Below, piece by piece: positions 8,588 through 16,490 of a stretch of 64,000 nucleotides of DNA. Numbering within the stretch: the first letter of the stretch is position 1; each line of letters starts with the position of its first letter. This DNA comes from CAVQBP01 sp963710745 (GTDB lineage: Bacteria > Bacteroidota > Ignavibacteria > Ignavibacteriales > Ignavibacteriaceae), in NCBI GenBank assembly GCA_963710745.1, contig CAVQBP010000002.1, positions 248,001 through 312,000 on the forward strand, read 5' to 3'. Both the position numbers and the translations under genes were made by a program. Under the pieces are notes generated by a model, which searched no databases, had not been told where the DNA came from, and was given only the letters and a program-made list of their open reading frames with translations.

Positions 8588-9781
8588 TTAGTCTTCAATA
8601 TTAAAATGAAGTTTAGGGGCATTATTTCCATTTTCCGAAGCATAAAAAGAAGCATCTACAGCACCTAGCGGACGAATCAGTAAGCCTTTAGTCTTGCCAT
8701 CAATCATGCGCTGCAATACAGGTTTTGAGATTGTAATAAAATTTTTACTTCCCTGTTTTTCTGCTACTTCTGTATCAAAAATCATTTGGGTATTAAAAAC
8801 ATTAGAATAAGATTTTCCCCGCATTAAATTGTTAAAAGTAACTTTATCCTGATCCCAGTTGGGATCTCCATCCAATATTTCGATTACTCTTACTTTTTCA
8901 AATTCGATTCCGAAATCCTCGCCAAAAGCTTGAATGTAATTTCCTCCCATCGAAACAGATTGAGTTGTCAATTCTAATATACCTGCTCCATTAACTTTTG
9001 AATTCTTATATTTTTCAAAGTCCCATCTTAAAATAGCCCATTGATTTGCATTAACCGTCAATACTCTTGCCTCAACATCATCTTCCCGAACATGCCAGTT
9101 ATTAAAATTCACATCGGGATAATCGGAATTAATCAAACAATCCTGAGATACCTCAAGATGATTTGAGAAAGTGTTTACATCCGGAATAGGCGGATGATAC
9201 GGTACAAGTGTTCCTTTATCAGGTCCTGCACTATTTACATTAATAATATCAGCCCGGTAGTAATCCACGTCGACATAATATTTTCCCAATCCATAATCAG
9301 TTGCACATAGTTGTACATAAACTGTATCACCCGGATGTGCATCAAACTTTTTTGTAGTCATACTTATAATATGCCAATCAGCGGTATCAGGAATATCAAA
9401 CTCCATTAAATCAATATGGAAATCAGTTGTCCGGTTAGTATTGACCATCATATTAAGACGGCGTGGAGCATTATGTAAACGTACTTTTGTCTCAACACGC
9501 AGCTGGTAATCAGGATCTTTTAATTTACTTAAATCCAGGAAATTTGTTATATCACGTTTAATTAATGTCCAATAAACATTATCCTTATCATTTGTAGCAT
9601 CCACAACTATTCTGGCAAAATCATCTTTCTGAACAAAATCCATTTTAGCAGAACCATCACCGGTAAAAAAGAACCAGCCTTCAATATTTTTTTTATTAAA
9701 TGAATCTAAAAATTGTGCCTGGTTAATCCCGGTAAATAACAGAATTAAAAGAAAAATTTTCAACTTTTTAAAAATAGACAT
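8588..9781 (-). CDS. Secreted protein with DNRLRE/CBM96-like C-terminal domain
   Basis: A 397-residue protein with a clear signal peptide ending near INQAQ (about residue 22). Residues about 25-180 form a beta-rich region resembling a carbohydrate-binding sandwich; residues about 205-397 follow the DNRLRE/CBM96 pattern: RWDF, an A-G-x-LELTTQS strand, a W-x2-DKVTFNNL motif, and a C-terminal F-x-ASEN-x4-PKLHF. Such domains occur in surface proteins that bind or process polysaccharides; no catalytic residues were recognised. The ATG has GGGAGA about 6 nt upstream, like the GH3 gene nearby. Placed between the SGNH esterase and the glycoside hydrolases on the same strand, it is probably part of the same carbohydrate cluster. 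Confidence 0.65.
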   Translation of the reverse strand: MSIFKKLKIFLLILLFTGINQAQFLDSFNKKNIEGWFFFTGDGSAKMDFVQKDDFARIVVDATNDKDNVYWTLIKRDITNFLDLSKLKDPDYQLRVETKVRLHNAPRRLNMMVNTNRTTDFHIDLMEFDIPDTADWHIISMTTKKFDAHPGDTVYVQLCATDYGLGKYYVDVDYYRADIINVNSAGPDKGTLVPYHPPIPDVNTFSNHLEVSQDCLINSDYPDVNFNNWHVREDDVEARVLTVNANQWAILRWDFEKYKNSKVNGAGILELTTQSVSMGGNYIQAFGEDFGIEFEKVRVIEILDGDPNWDQDKVTFNNLMRGKSYSNVFNTQMIFDTEVAEKQGSKNFITISKPVLQRMIDGKTKGLLIRPLGAVDASFYASENGNNAPKLHFNIED

Positions 9782-9894
9782 GAAATCTCCCGATTACTTT
9801 TTTACCGAAAAAATTTATTCAGATCTTAAAATATTTTTGAACTCTTTGCAAATTATAGTATCCACTTTTTGATGCAATAGTAATACTTCCCCTT

Positions 9895-11169
9895 TTATTT
9901 AAAAAGAGCTAGATCAACCGCCTCTGCCATCATAAGATGCCCTTTCTCGCTTGGGTGAAGATGATCGCCTGAATCAGCATCCGGCAAAAGGTGCAAAGGA
10001 TTTGAAGGATCATGTAAAGCTGCATCAAGATCAATGACAGCATCGAACCTGCCACTACTGCGAATCCAATTATTAACAGTTTTCCAAGCTTCTTCACTAT
10101 TCGGATTATCATAAAAAGAACCTCCGAAAGGAAGCATTGTAGCTCCATAAACTTTAATACCATTGACATGAGCACTATCGATCATCATTTCATAAGCAGC
10201 TATCAGATTATTTGCAACAGTTTTAGCAGCTTCTGCTGTGTGAACCTGGCCAATGTCGTTAATTCCTTCCAGAATAATTAGCCAACGTATTTTACTTTGG
10301 CCAATCACGTCTCGCTCAAAGCGGCTTAAGGCGGATGGTCCTAGACAAGCATGAAGTACACAATTGCCGCCAATCCCTTCGTTCAAGACTGCAACTTCTT
10401 TTGTACCGGGATTCTCCTGAAGACGATTAGCTAATTCATCCGGCCAGCGATTCTGTTTGTTTGTACCTGAACCTCTTCCATCAGTTATAGAGTTACCAAG
10501 TACAGCAACAGCTGCTGCTGATTTTGGTGCCAGTACATCAATGCCTCGTATAATATACCAATGTTCTGTTTTAATAGAACCTTTAAATTCTGTTGCCGAC
10601 GCTTTATCTCCGGGGAGTATGTAGGAAGTTGTTCTTGAACCCGGATGCCCCGTTACATCCGGCGATGTATCGCCAAAATAAATTGTGATTGTTACATTGG
10701 ATAATGGCTTTAATTTAAAACTGAAAGGATCAGATATAATTGTAGCACCTGGTTTAATGGTAACCTCGGGCTTTCCATTGAACTTCAGTGTTTGGTCAGT
10801 GTTAGGATCTACTGCACTGCTATCCTCGGAAACAGCGATATTGACTGCGTTCATTGTCACCGGACTGTTGCTGAATTCATTAGAGAATCGGAGCCTCAAG
10901 CTGTCTCCTCCAATTGAAACGTGAACCACCTGTCTTAGTGAATTGTAACTCAACCCGGGTGCCGGCGGATTATTGCGGGGTTCTACAAGCTGCGGCGCAG
11001 TGCTCCATGTTCCAACCCATTCTTCATTAAAATTCGAAATCGAATCCGATTGGCTATAAGATGTAAAAGTAAAAATCAAAATTAACCCGATAATTGCAGG
11101 CAATCCAGCTAAAAAAGATTGATAAAATTTGTGCTTGAAAATATTACGTATCCAAGATCTATTCGACAT
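9895..11169 (-). CDS. Secreted SGNH/GDSL hydrolase (carbohydrate esterase-like)
   Basis: A 424-residue protein if started at the ATG at 11169, preceded by AAGGAGG; an upstream ATG at 11199 is less likely. A membrane/signal segment spans about residues 18-39 and ends in TSYSQ. The C-terminal half is an SGNH hydrolase: S227 in GNSITDG, G268/N269 in EGIGGN, N304 in EGINDIG and the D402-x2-H405 pair in DHLHP. The N-terminal half (about 48-200) is a beta-rich domain seen in secreted GDSL esterases. It probably removes acyl groups from polysaccharide, complementing the neighbouring glycoside hydrolases. All four catalytic blocks are intact. Confidence 0.88.
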   Translation of the reverse strand: MSNRSWIRNIFKHKFYQSFLAGLPAIIGLILIFTFTSYSQSDSISNFNEEWVGTWSTAPQLVEPRNNPPAPGLSYNSLRQVVHVSIGGDSLRLRFSNEFSNSPVTMNAVNIAVSEDSSAVDPNTDQTLKFNGKPEVTIKPGATIISDPFSFKLKPLSNVTITIYFGDTSPDVTGHPGSRTTSYILPGDKASATEFKGSIKTEHWYIIRGIDVLAPKSAAAVAVLGNSITDGRGSGTNKQNRWPDELANRLQENPGTKEVAVLNEGIGGNCVLHACLGPSALSRFERDVIGQSKIRWLIILEGINDIGQVHTAEAAKTVANNLIAAYEMMIDSAHVNGIKVYGATMLPFGGSFYDNPNSEEAWKTVNNWIRSSGRFDAVIDLDAALHDPSNPLHLLPDADSGDHLHPSEKGHLMMAEAVDLALFK

Positions 11170-11379
11170 TAGCGGATATCCTCCTTTTTGATTGAACACT
11201 TTATGTTTTATATCAACCAGAAACTATTATTTTGAAATAGTTTAATGCATTTCAATGCAATTATATTACAAGGTGTATGTCGAAAATAATCAAAATAAAT
11301 TGAAGAAAAAAAATTAAAGAATTCTTTAATTCAATAAGAAACCTCAAGGATTCAGGTCCGAAACTTTGGGGTGGTCGGT

Positions 11380-11436
11380 TCCGCGAGCAGGACTCGAACC
11401 TGCATTCCGACATTGTCGGGATAACAGCCGAATGCT
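11380..11436 (-). pseudogene. Degenerate second copy of tRNA-Asn (3' part)
   Basis: On the minus strand this repeats the 3' part of the neighbouring tRNA-Asn: 11380-11403 matches the T-arm and acceptor strand, and 11422-11436 matches the D-arm end and anticodon-loop start. Between them the anticodon stem 3' side and variable loop are replaced by a short palindrome (CCGACATTGTCGG at 11407-11419, plus-strand reading). No matching 5' acceptor strand exists upstream, so it cannot fold as a tRNA. It lies about 70 nt downstream of the intact gene. Confidence 0.7.
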
Positions 11437-11477
11437 TACTTGATATCTGAACCCCGATAAAGCAATTTAAAAAGAAT

Positions 11478-11502
11478 AACCCCCAATTTTTTATTGGGGG
11501 TT
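11478..11502 (-). terminator. Strong hairpin terminator after tRNA-Asn
   Basis: AACCCCCAAT (11478-11487) pairs perfectly with ATTGGGGGTT (11493-11502) around a 5-nt loop. On the minus strand the stem comes 5 nt after the tRNA 3' end and is followed by ATTCTTTTT, the layout of a rho-independent terminator. Confidence 0.8.
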
Positions 11503-11507
11503 AAGTG

Positions 11508-11579
11508 CTCCGCGAGCAGGACTCGAACCTGCAACCCTTCGGTTAACAGCCGAATGCTCCACCATTGAGCTATCGCGGA
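11508..11579 (-). tRNA. tRNA-Asn (anticodon GTT)
   Basis: The minus strand folds as a 72-nt cloverleaf: acceptor TCCGCGA/TCGCGGA, D-stem GCTC/GAGC, anticodon stem TTCGG/CCGAA with loop CTGTTAA, and T-stem GCAGG/CCTGC with TTCGAGT. The anticodon GTT reads asparagine codons. G at 11508 is the discriminator; CCA is not encoded. A terminator-like hairpin follows directly and a decayed partial copy lies further downstream. Confidence 0.96.
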
Positions 11580-11711
11580 ATTTTGTAATTTCTTTTTCCT
11601 TTGAAACCCCTATACGTCAGGAATTTTCAAAAGCGAAGTATAAACATAATGACTAAAGGATTTTTTGTCAAGCTTGTTCATGATTAAGAAGAGAAATTAT
11701 TTCTCTATTTT

Positions 11712-14102
11712 CTACTTAATCAATGATTCTTTCAATCTTCTGGCTACTGATATGAAAAATCCAAATACCATTACAAGAACTCCACCCCAAACAAAATTTA
11801 TGAACGGTTTAACACTGGCAGCCACTGTCAATACCTCTTTTGAAGGTGCTGCAGATTTTTTTGCATCTAGTTTTGTAAATATAAAATCTGCTTTTTGAGT
11901 GGATGGATCGATCTTTTTTAATTCAATTTTTATATCTGCTTCCTGAATGGTAACAGGTATATAATTAAACCCGCTTTGATCCCTTTTTATAGTAGGCTCT
12001 ACGTTATATGCTTTGCCGTCTTTTGTAATAGTAAGACTTGTTCCCATCTGGAAATTTCCGCCGCTCATCATAACACTCATATCCGGCTTAACAAAATCTT
12101 TATAGACAATTTCAGATCCGTTAAAATCTATTTTGTCGCCAATTTTAAGCGAAGCTGATTGACCCTGCTCCTGGCTGTTTTGATCTTCATAACCAAGCGG
12201 TGAAATATAGATATCTTTGGTCATGGTGGTTAGAATTGCCGGTTCTCTCATTAAGCCATTACTGTAATCGCTTATATACATTATTGGGGCAATACTATAA
12301 TTTTTGTTCCCTTTTTTCATCTCGACATTAAACGCATATTTTGTATTATGCTCAACAGGATGCCATCCTGTAAAAGTTAATTGATAACCAAAAGCCTCCT
12401 GAGGTACATTTTTAATCAAATCTATATTCACTTCTTTGCTGTATGCTGAAGAACCAATTACACCTAAAATAAATAAAGCGATTCCGATATGAGAGATATA
12501 TGCACCAATCATTTTCATATTTCCCCTGATTATCTGGATTGCAATTTCAATATTTACAAACAAAGCAAACGCAGCAGAGAAAGAAAGAATAATCATCATG
12601 ATATCACTTATACCGCCGAACAAGACAATTAGTACCGTTACTATTATTGCTGCGGATACAGAGAAGATAGATTTTTTTACTATGTCCTCACCTTTGGTAT
12701 GGTTCCATTTCAGGAGAAGGCTTAAACCATTAAGCAAACCAATAATTATAGCAATCGGAACATGCATTTGATTATAAAAGAATTTATCTACCGAACTGCC
12801 GAAAATAGGCGAAGAAGTTCCGACTAAAACAACAAGTGCAGAAGAACTTAAAACAATAGCAGCAGTAAATAATGCCAAGTCTCTCGATAGCAATCCTTCA
12901 TCCCGTGATACTTCTACGTTCAGATATTTCCATCTGTAAATTAAAGTACCAAATCCGAGTAAAAGAAATGTGCCGATAAAAATAAGCAGGAAAAGATATA
13001 CAAGCATTCCCGGATCAACAAAAGAATGAACAGAAGCGTCACCAAGTACTCCGCTCCTGGTTAGAAATGTTGAATACAATACCAGTATATAAACCATTAT
13101 ACAAAGTATCAAATTCGTCCTGGCGTATTTTCCAATCCCGCCTTTAGATTGAGTTTTTCTTTGAACCAGTAATGTGTGGATGGCAGCAACTCCGACTAAC
13201 CATGGTATAAGACTTGAATTTTCGACCGGATCCCAAGCCCAGTAGCCGCCCCAGCCGAGCATTTCATATGCCCAGTAACCGCCAAGCATGATACCCAGGC
13301 CTAAGATACCAGCACCTGCTAAAACCCAGGGGAAAGATTGTCTGACCCAATCCCTGTAATCATTCTTCATCATTGCAGCCATTGCAAATGTGAACGGAAC
13401 TGTTGCCATTGAAAATCCAGTAAATAATATTGGCGGATGTATCTGCATCCAGAAATTCATAAGCTGCGGATTAAGACCTTTCCCGTCAACTATCAACTGA
13501 TTCATATGAATCCCGGCACCAGCAAGAGTAGAATATAGTGTGTGGCTTACTTTAACAAATGTCTGACCTGAACTGCCGTCACTAAAAATAAAACTCTGCA
13601 GCCACGGCTGGTTTATAAAAGCCGAATTTATATGTTTAGCCGCTACAAAAAACGGTTCCGACCAGATGTAAGCAAAAGGATTTTTAAATAAAGGTGAAAC
13701 CATAATAAGCAGAAAAGTTGTATGCAGAGTAAAAACCGGCATTACTCTTTTCTCGAGGTCTCCTCTTTTAGATGTATACGACTGAAGTATTATTCCCACT
13801 ATAGAACTCAGCAGAAGCCATAGCATGAAGCTTCCTTCCTGCCCGCCCCAGAATGAAGCAATTAAAAAACCGAAAGGCAGGCTGTTGGAACTGTAATCAT
13901 AAACGTATTTATAGCTATAATCGTGATTAATAATAGCAAACCACAGCAAAGCTGAAGCAACCATTACCAGCATTGCCATAGAATGATAAGCTATTCTACC
14001 ATAATTAACAGCATTATTGTATCCCCTGTAACTGAGAAAATACATAACCATTGCTAAAGCACTGCATGCAAGAGCAATCGTTAGAACAATACTACCAACC
14101 AT
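11712..14102 (-). CDS. ccmF: Cytochrome c heme lyase subunit CcmF
   Basis: A 796-residue multi-spanning inner-membrane protein of the CcmF/NrfE family, which transfers heme from holo-CcmE to apocytochrome c. The tryptophan-rich WWD motif is WGGYWAWDP (W284-D291, followed by VENSS). Other family signatures are FWGGQEGSFMLW (84-95), NPQLMNFWMQIHPP (211-224) and a large C-terminal periplasmic region (about 555-765) followed by a last helix. Oddity: between NPFAY (141-145) and DGKGLNPQLM (206-215), where many CcmF proteins have only a short link, this one carries about 50 extra residues. It ends the ccm cluster; ccmE lies just upstream on the same strand. Confidence 0.94.
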   Translation of the reverse strand: MVGSIVLTIALACSALAMVMYFLSYRGYNNAVNYGRIAYHSMAMLVMVASALLWFAIINHDYSYKYVYDYSSNSLPFGFLIASFWGGQEGSFMLWLLLSSIVGIILQSYTSKRGDLEKRVMPVFTLHTTFLLIMVSPLFKNPFAYIWSEPFFVAAKHINSAFINQPWLQSFIFSDGSSGQTFVKVSHTLYSTLAGAGIHMNQLIVDGKGLNPQLMNFWMQIHPPILFTGFSMATVPFTFAMAAMMKNDYRDWVRQSFPWVLAGAGILGLGIMLGGYWAYEMLGWGGYWAWDPVENSSLIPWLVGVAAIHTLLVQRKTQSKGGIGKYARTNLILCIMVYILVLYSTFLTRSGVLGDASVHSFVDPGMLVYLFLLIFIGTFLLLGFGTLIYRWKYLNVEVSRDEGLLSRDLALFTAAIVLSSSALVVLVGTSSPIFGSSVDKFFYNQMHVPIAIIIGLLNGLSLLLKWNHTKGEDIVKKSIFSVSAAIIVTVLIVLFGGISDIMMIILSFSAAFALFVNIEIAIQIIRGNMKMIGAYISHIGIALFILGVIGSSAYSKEVNIDLIKNVPQEAFGYQLTFTGWHPVEHNTKYAFNVEMKKGNKNYSIAPIMYISDYSNGLMREPAILTTMTKDIYISPLGYEDQNSQEQGQSASLKIGDKIDFNGSEIVYKDFVKPDMSVMMSGGNFQMGTSLTITKDGKAYNVEPTIKRDQSGFNYIPVTIQEADIKIELKKIDPSTQKADFIFTKLDAKKSAAPSKEVLTVAASVKPFINFVWGGVLVMVFGFFISVARRLKESLIK

Positions 14103-14138
14103 ATCACATCCTATTTTTTAGTTAATCATATAATTCTT

Positions 14139-14188
14139 AATCTTACTCTTAATCTTAATCCTAATCTTTTTTGATTAAGAGTAAGATT
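14139..14188. repeat. Hairpin of degenerate CTTAAT hexamers between ccmE and ccmF
   Basis: Perfect 16-bp arms 14139-14154 and 14173-14188 flank an 18-nt loop; the wider region 14134-14199 is a run of CTTAAT-like hexamers followed by their complement. It fills the spacer between the ccmE stop and the ccmF start, so it could attenuate or process the ccm transcript. Confidence 0.7.
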
Positions 14189-14205
14189 ATGATTAAGAGA
14201 AAACC

Positions 14206-14595
14206 TTACAGGGAAGAAGATTTGACCTGCGAATTTTGATATTTGCTGGGACACTTTGTTAAAATCTCTTTTGCATGGAAATAACCGTCTGAATAATGAC
14301 CGGTAACTACTACGCTCTGGGCAGTTTCAAAATTATTCGGAATAGTACCATCAAAAACAACTTTCATTTCATTTCCGTGCTGGTCAACCATATAAAAACT
14401 GAAAGTCCGGTTTTGTTTGTCAATTTCATAGTTTTTCGCTTTATCCCAGCTTCCGGTTGCTTTAACAGTCTTGTCAATGCTCATAACATTTTGAAAATTG
14501 TCTACATATTTGATATTACTCTGAGTTAATAAATACCCCATCAAACCAAGGAATACAACAATAATAACTCCGCCGAATAGATATTTATTTTTCAT
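14206..14595 (-). CDS. ccmE: Heme chaperone CcmE, Cys-type (CxxxY)
   Basis: A 129-residue protein with one N-terminal membrane anchor (about 6-24) and a periplasmic OB-fold domain. CcmE binds heme covalently and hands it to CcmF. The characteristic C-terminal segment is YFHAKEILTKCPSKY: the residue that is His in classical HxxxY CcmE is here C115, giving C115-P-S-K-Y119. CxxxY CcmE proteins are known from the variant 'System I*' of archaea and some bacteria such as Desulfovibrio, which lack CcmH and CcmG. Its start overlaps the end of ccmD. Length is slightly shorter than in Proteobacteria (about 160). Confidence 0.93.
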   Translation of the reverse strand: MKNKYLFGGVIIVVFLGLMGYLLTQSNIKYVDNFQNVMSIDKTVKATGSWDKAKNYEIDKQNRTFSFYMVDQHGNEMKVVFDGTIPNNFETAQSVVVTGHYSDGYFHAKEILTKCPSKYQNSQVKSSSL

Positions 14596-14743
14596 GTTTA
14601 TTTTCCTCTATTTCTTTTTCCATATTTTTAAGTCTTTTATCTAAATTTAAGAGATACAAGAACACCCCTGCCCAAACAATAAGCACAATAACCATTACAA
14701 TATATATGGCATTATGCTGTAGAAAACTATAAAGCCCGCTCAA
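14585..14743 (-). CDS. ccmD: CcmD-like small membrane protein
   Basis: A 52-residue protein that starts with TTG at 14743-14741, preceded by AGAGG six nt upstream; it has one membrane helix (about 13-31) followed by LDKRLKNMEKEIEENKHEK. A single helix then a basic, coiled tail with a K/R-L-x2-L/M-E pattern is the hallmark of CcmD, which helps release holo-CcmE from the CcmABC complex. It begins 3 nt after the ccmC stop and overlaps the first 11 nt of ccmE, so translation is coupled. Small size and the TTG start make it easy to miss. Confidence 0.85.
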   Translation of the reverse strand: MSGLYSFLQHNAIYIVMVIVLIVWAGVFLYLLNLDKRLKNMEKEIEENKHEK

Positions 14744-14745
14744 TA

Positions 14746-15450
14746 TTATCCTCTGATTAATTTTCGATTAAGTTTATCCTTATAAATTAAAGATTTATAA
14801 CCAATATTCCACATCCAGAAGTACAGAATTGTGAATCCTATCAAGGAAAGGAAAAATACAAAAAGCATATTTCCATTCATCTTAAAATCAACAATGGGAC
14901 CTGAATTTGTATCGTTAGCTGAACCGGGATGCAATCCGCTCATAATTCTGGGCATAACAAAAATAAAGAAAGGGACTGTAACAAATGCAATTATATTATA
15001 AACTGCCGAAAGGGCAGCTCTTTTTTCTTCCGATTCAATTGATGATCGGAGCGCAAACCAAGCTCCATAAATTAATAAAAGAGCAAAAATGCTTGTCTGT
15101 CTTGGGTCCCAGCTCCAGAACGCACCCCATGCAAATTTAGCCCAAACAGCACCGGTTACAGTAGCTAAAGTGCAGAAAATAATTCCCAATTGAGCCGCTG
15201 CATATGATTTTGCATCATCATCTAAATCTTTCTTTCGTAAATACTTTATACTGTAAATAGTCGACATTAAAAATGCTATCACGGTTATCCAGGCAGTAGG
15301 TACATGAAAGAAAATAATTTTAGCATTTTGCTCCAATCCTGGAATCAAAGGGAACTGATACCATGTATGTGGATTCTCAACAATGGGAAAAGATATTCCG
15401 GCAACTGAAACAAATGCAAGAAGCAAAAATAAAAATATCTTCCAGGCCAT
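14746..15450 (-). CDS. ccmC: Heme handling protein CcmC
   Basis: A 234-residue inner-membrane protein with six helices. The WWD motif AWGAFWSWDPRQTS (W108-D115) and two flanking His residues (H49 in FFHVPTAW and the His of MSGLHPGS near 174) match CcmC, which loads heme onto CcmE. All these residues are present, so the protein should be functional. It is followed by ccmD and ccmE with no real gap. A 232-nt AT-rich spacer separates it from ccmB upstream, suggesting a possible separate transcript start for ccmCDEF. Confidence 0.94.
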   Translation of the reverse strand: MAWKIFLFLLLAFVSVAGISFPIVENPHTWYQFPLIPGLEQNAKIIFFHVPTAWITVIAFLMSTIYSIKYLRKKDLDDDAKSYAAAQLGIIFCTLATVTGAVWAKFAWGAFWSWDPRQTSIFALLLIYGAWFALRSSIESEEKRAALSAVYNIIAFVTVPFFIFVMPRIMSGLHPGSANDTNSGPIVDFKMNGNMLFVFFLSLIGFTILYFWMWNIGYKSLIYKDKLNRKLIRG

Positions 15451-15541
15451 AAGTTATTTCTTTTATTTTAATTAAATACGATTAGTTTTGTCAAACTTAA
15501 TATATTTTATTGAATTACGTGTTGATTTATTATACAAAGTT

Positions 15542-15595
15542 CAAAAGCTATGCCACTTAAATAATAAAATATTTTCTTAATTAAAATAGCTTTTG
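15542..15595. repeat. Inverted repeat in the ccmB-ccmC spacer
   Basis: CAAAAGCTAT at 15542-15551 is repeated as its exact complement at 15586-15595, separated by 34 AT-rich nt. No gene was recognised in 15451-15682. It may end the ccmAB transcript or regulate ccmC; no proper T-run follows on either strand. Confidence 0.45.
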
Positions 15596-15682
15596 CTCTA
15601 CCTGAATAATGATAAATTAAATACCGATTTCATAATCATTATTTGAGAATAAGTTATATACTGTTCTCTCTACTAAATTCTT

Positions 15683-16348
15683 CTAATCTTTCCATATAAA
15701 ATCGAATAACATATAAGAGGCAGAAATCATTATTATATCATAACAGGCAATTATGAGCAGTTCAACTTTGGAAGAATCGAAAGAGTTCCCTTCGATTGCA
15801 AATAATGTTAACCTGACTGAAGTAATTATTAATGGAAGTAAAATAGGAAAAGAAAGAACCGGGTATAAAGTCCCTTTTGAACCAGCCTTAGCAATGATTG
15901 CGGCAATAATCGTTGCCGAAACGGCCATACCGATATTTCCTAAAATGAAGGTGAGGATAAATAACAGTAAATTCCTGATTATAAACTCTTCGAAAAGTGC
16001 CGAATATAAAAGAGTAATAATTATATTCATTGCAAATACTAAAATTAAATTGAAAAGGAGTTTACCGGTAAAAATAGTTGAAGGAGCAGCGATCAACTGA
16101 AGTGTTAAGGAGGTTCCTCTTTCTTCCTCTGAGACAAAAGCTCTGGATAATCCGGACATAGCAGTGAAAAATATTACAACCCAGAATAATCCTCCTGTTA
16201 AGGCCGGCGAAATTCTTTCATTTCCAATTGAAAATAGTATAACACTTAATGCGACCAGAATAAACATCGCAAGAGAATTGACTGCATACCGGGTCCGCAA
16301 TTCAGAATTAAAATCCTTTTGAAATAATGCATATGATTTAATTTTCAT
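15683..16348 (-). CDS. ccmB: Heme exporter permease CcmB
   Basis: A 221-residue protein with six membrane helices and the CcmB pattern: an N-terminal KDF-x2-E-LRTRYA amphipathic start, then the cytoplasmic loop SRAFVSEEERGTSLTLQL (about 69-86) that contacts the ATPase. CcmB pairs with CcmA and CcmC to release heme-loaded CcmE. It follows ccmA after a 142-nt spacer with an imperfect palindrome (16371-16462). Confidence 0.9.
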   Translation of the reverse strand: MKIKSYALFQKDFNSELRTRYAVNSLAMFILVALSVILFSIGNERISPALTGGLFWVVIFFTAMSGLSRAFVSEEERGTSLTLQLIAAPSTIFTGKLLFNLILVFAMNIIITLLYSALFEEFIIRNLLLFILTFILGNIGMAVSATIIAAIIAKAGSKGTLYPVLSFPILLPLIITSVRLTLFAIEGNSFDSSKVELLIIACYDIIMISASYMLFDFIWKD

Positions 16349-16370
16349 TCAAAATACCTATCAATAATAA

Positions 16371-16462
16371 TTAACCACTGAGCAGCTGAGGAAACTCAGA
16401 GGTACCGGAGAAGAAACTTTTCTCTGAACTCTCTGCGGCTGCCCTGTTATCTCTGCGGTAAA
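16371..16462. repeat. Imperfect REP-like palindrome between ccmA and ccmB
   Basis: The spacer begins with ACCACTGAG and ends with CTCTGCGGTAA; in between are repeated CTGAG/CTCAGAG and CTCTGCGG words that form an imperfect palindrome centred near 16418 (GAGAAGAAAC / TTTTCTCTGA). It is GC-richer than its surroundings. Similar 'CTCTGCGG' intergenic repeats occur in many bacterial genomes from memory; no function is established here. Confidence 0.4.
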
Positions 16463-16490
16463 GACATGCAGCCAAATAATTTTCCGACAG

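Larger units (their letters stand above)
11170..11507. other. Gene-poor spacer between SGNH gene and tRNA-Asn
   Basis: This 338-nt spacer holds no convincing protein gene. It contains the tRNA-Asn pseudogene (11380-11436) and a strong hairpin (11478-11502); the remaining 200 nt upstream of the SGNH gene are AT-rich and probably carry its promoter, which I cannot pinpoint. Confidence 0.6.

Noticed and set aside
11380..11436. Second functional tRNA gene
   Set aside because: No 5' acceptor strand and a disrupted anticodon stem; treated as a pseudogene.
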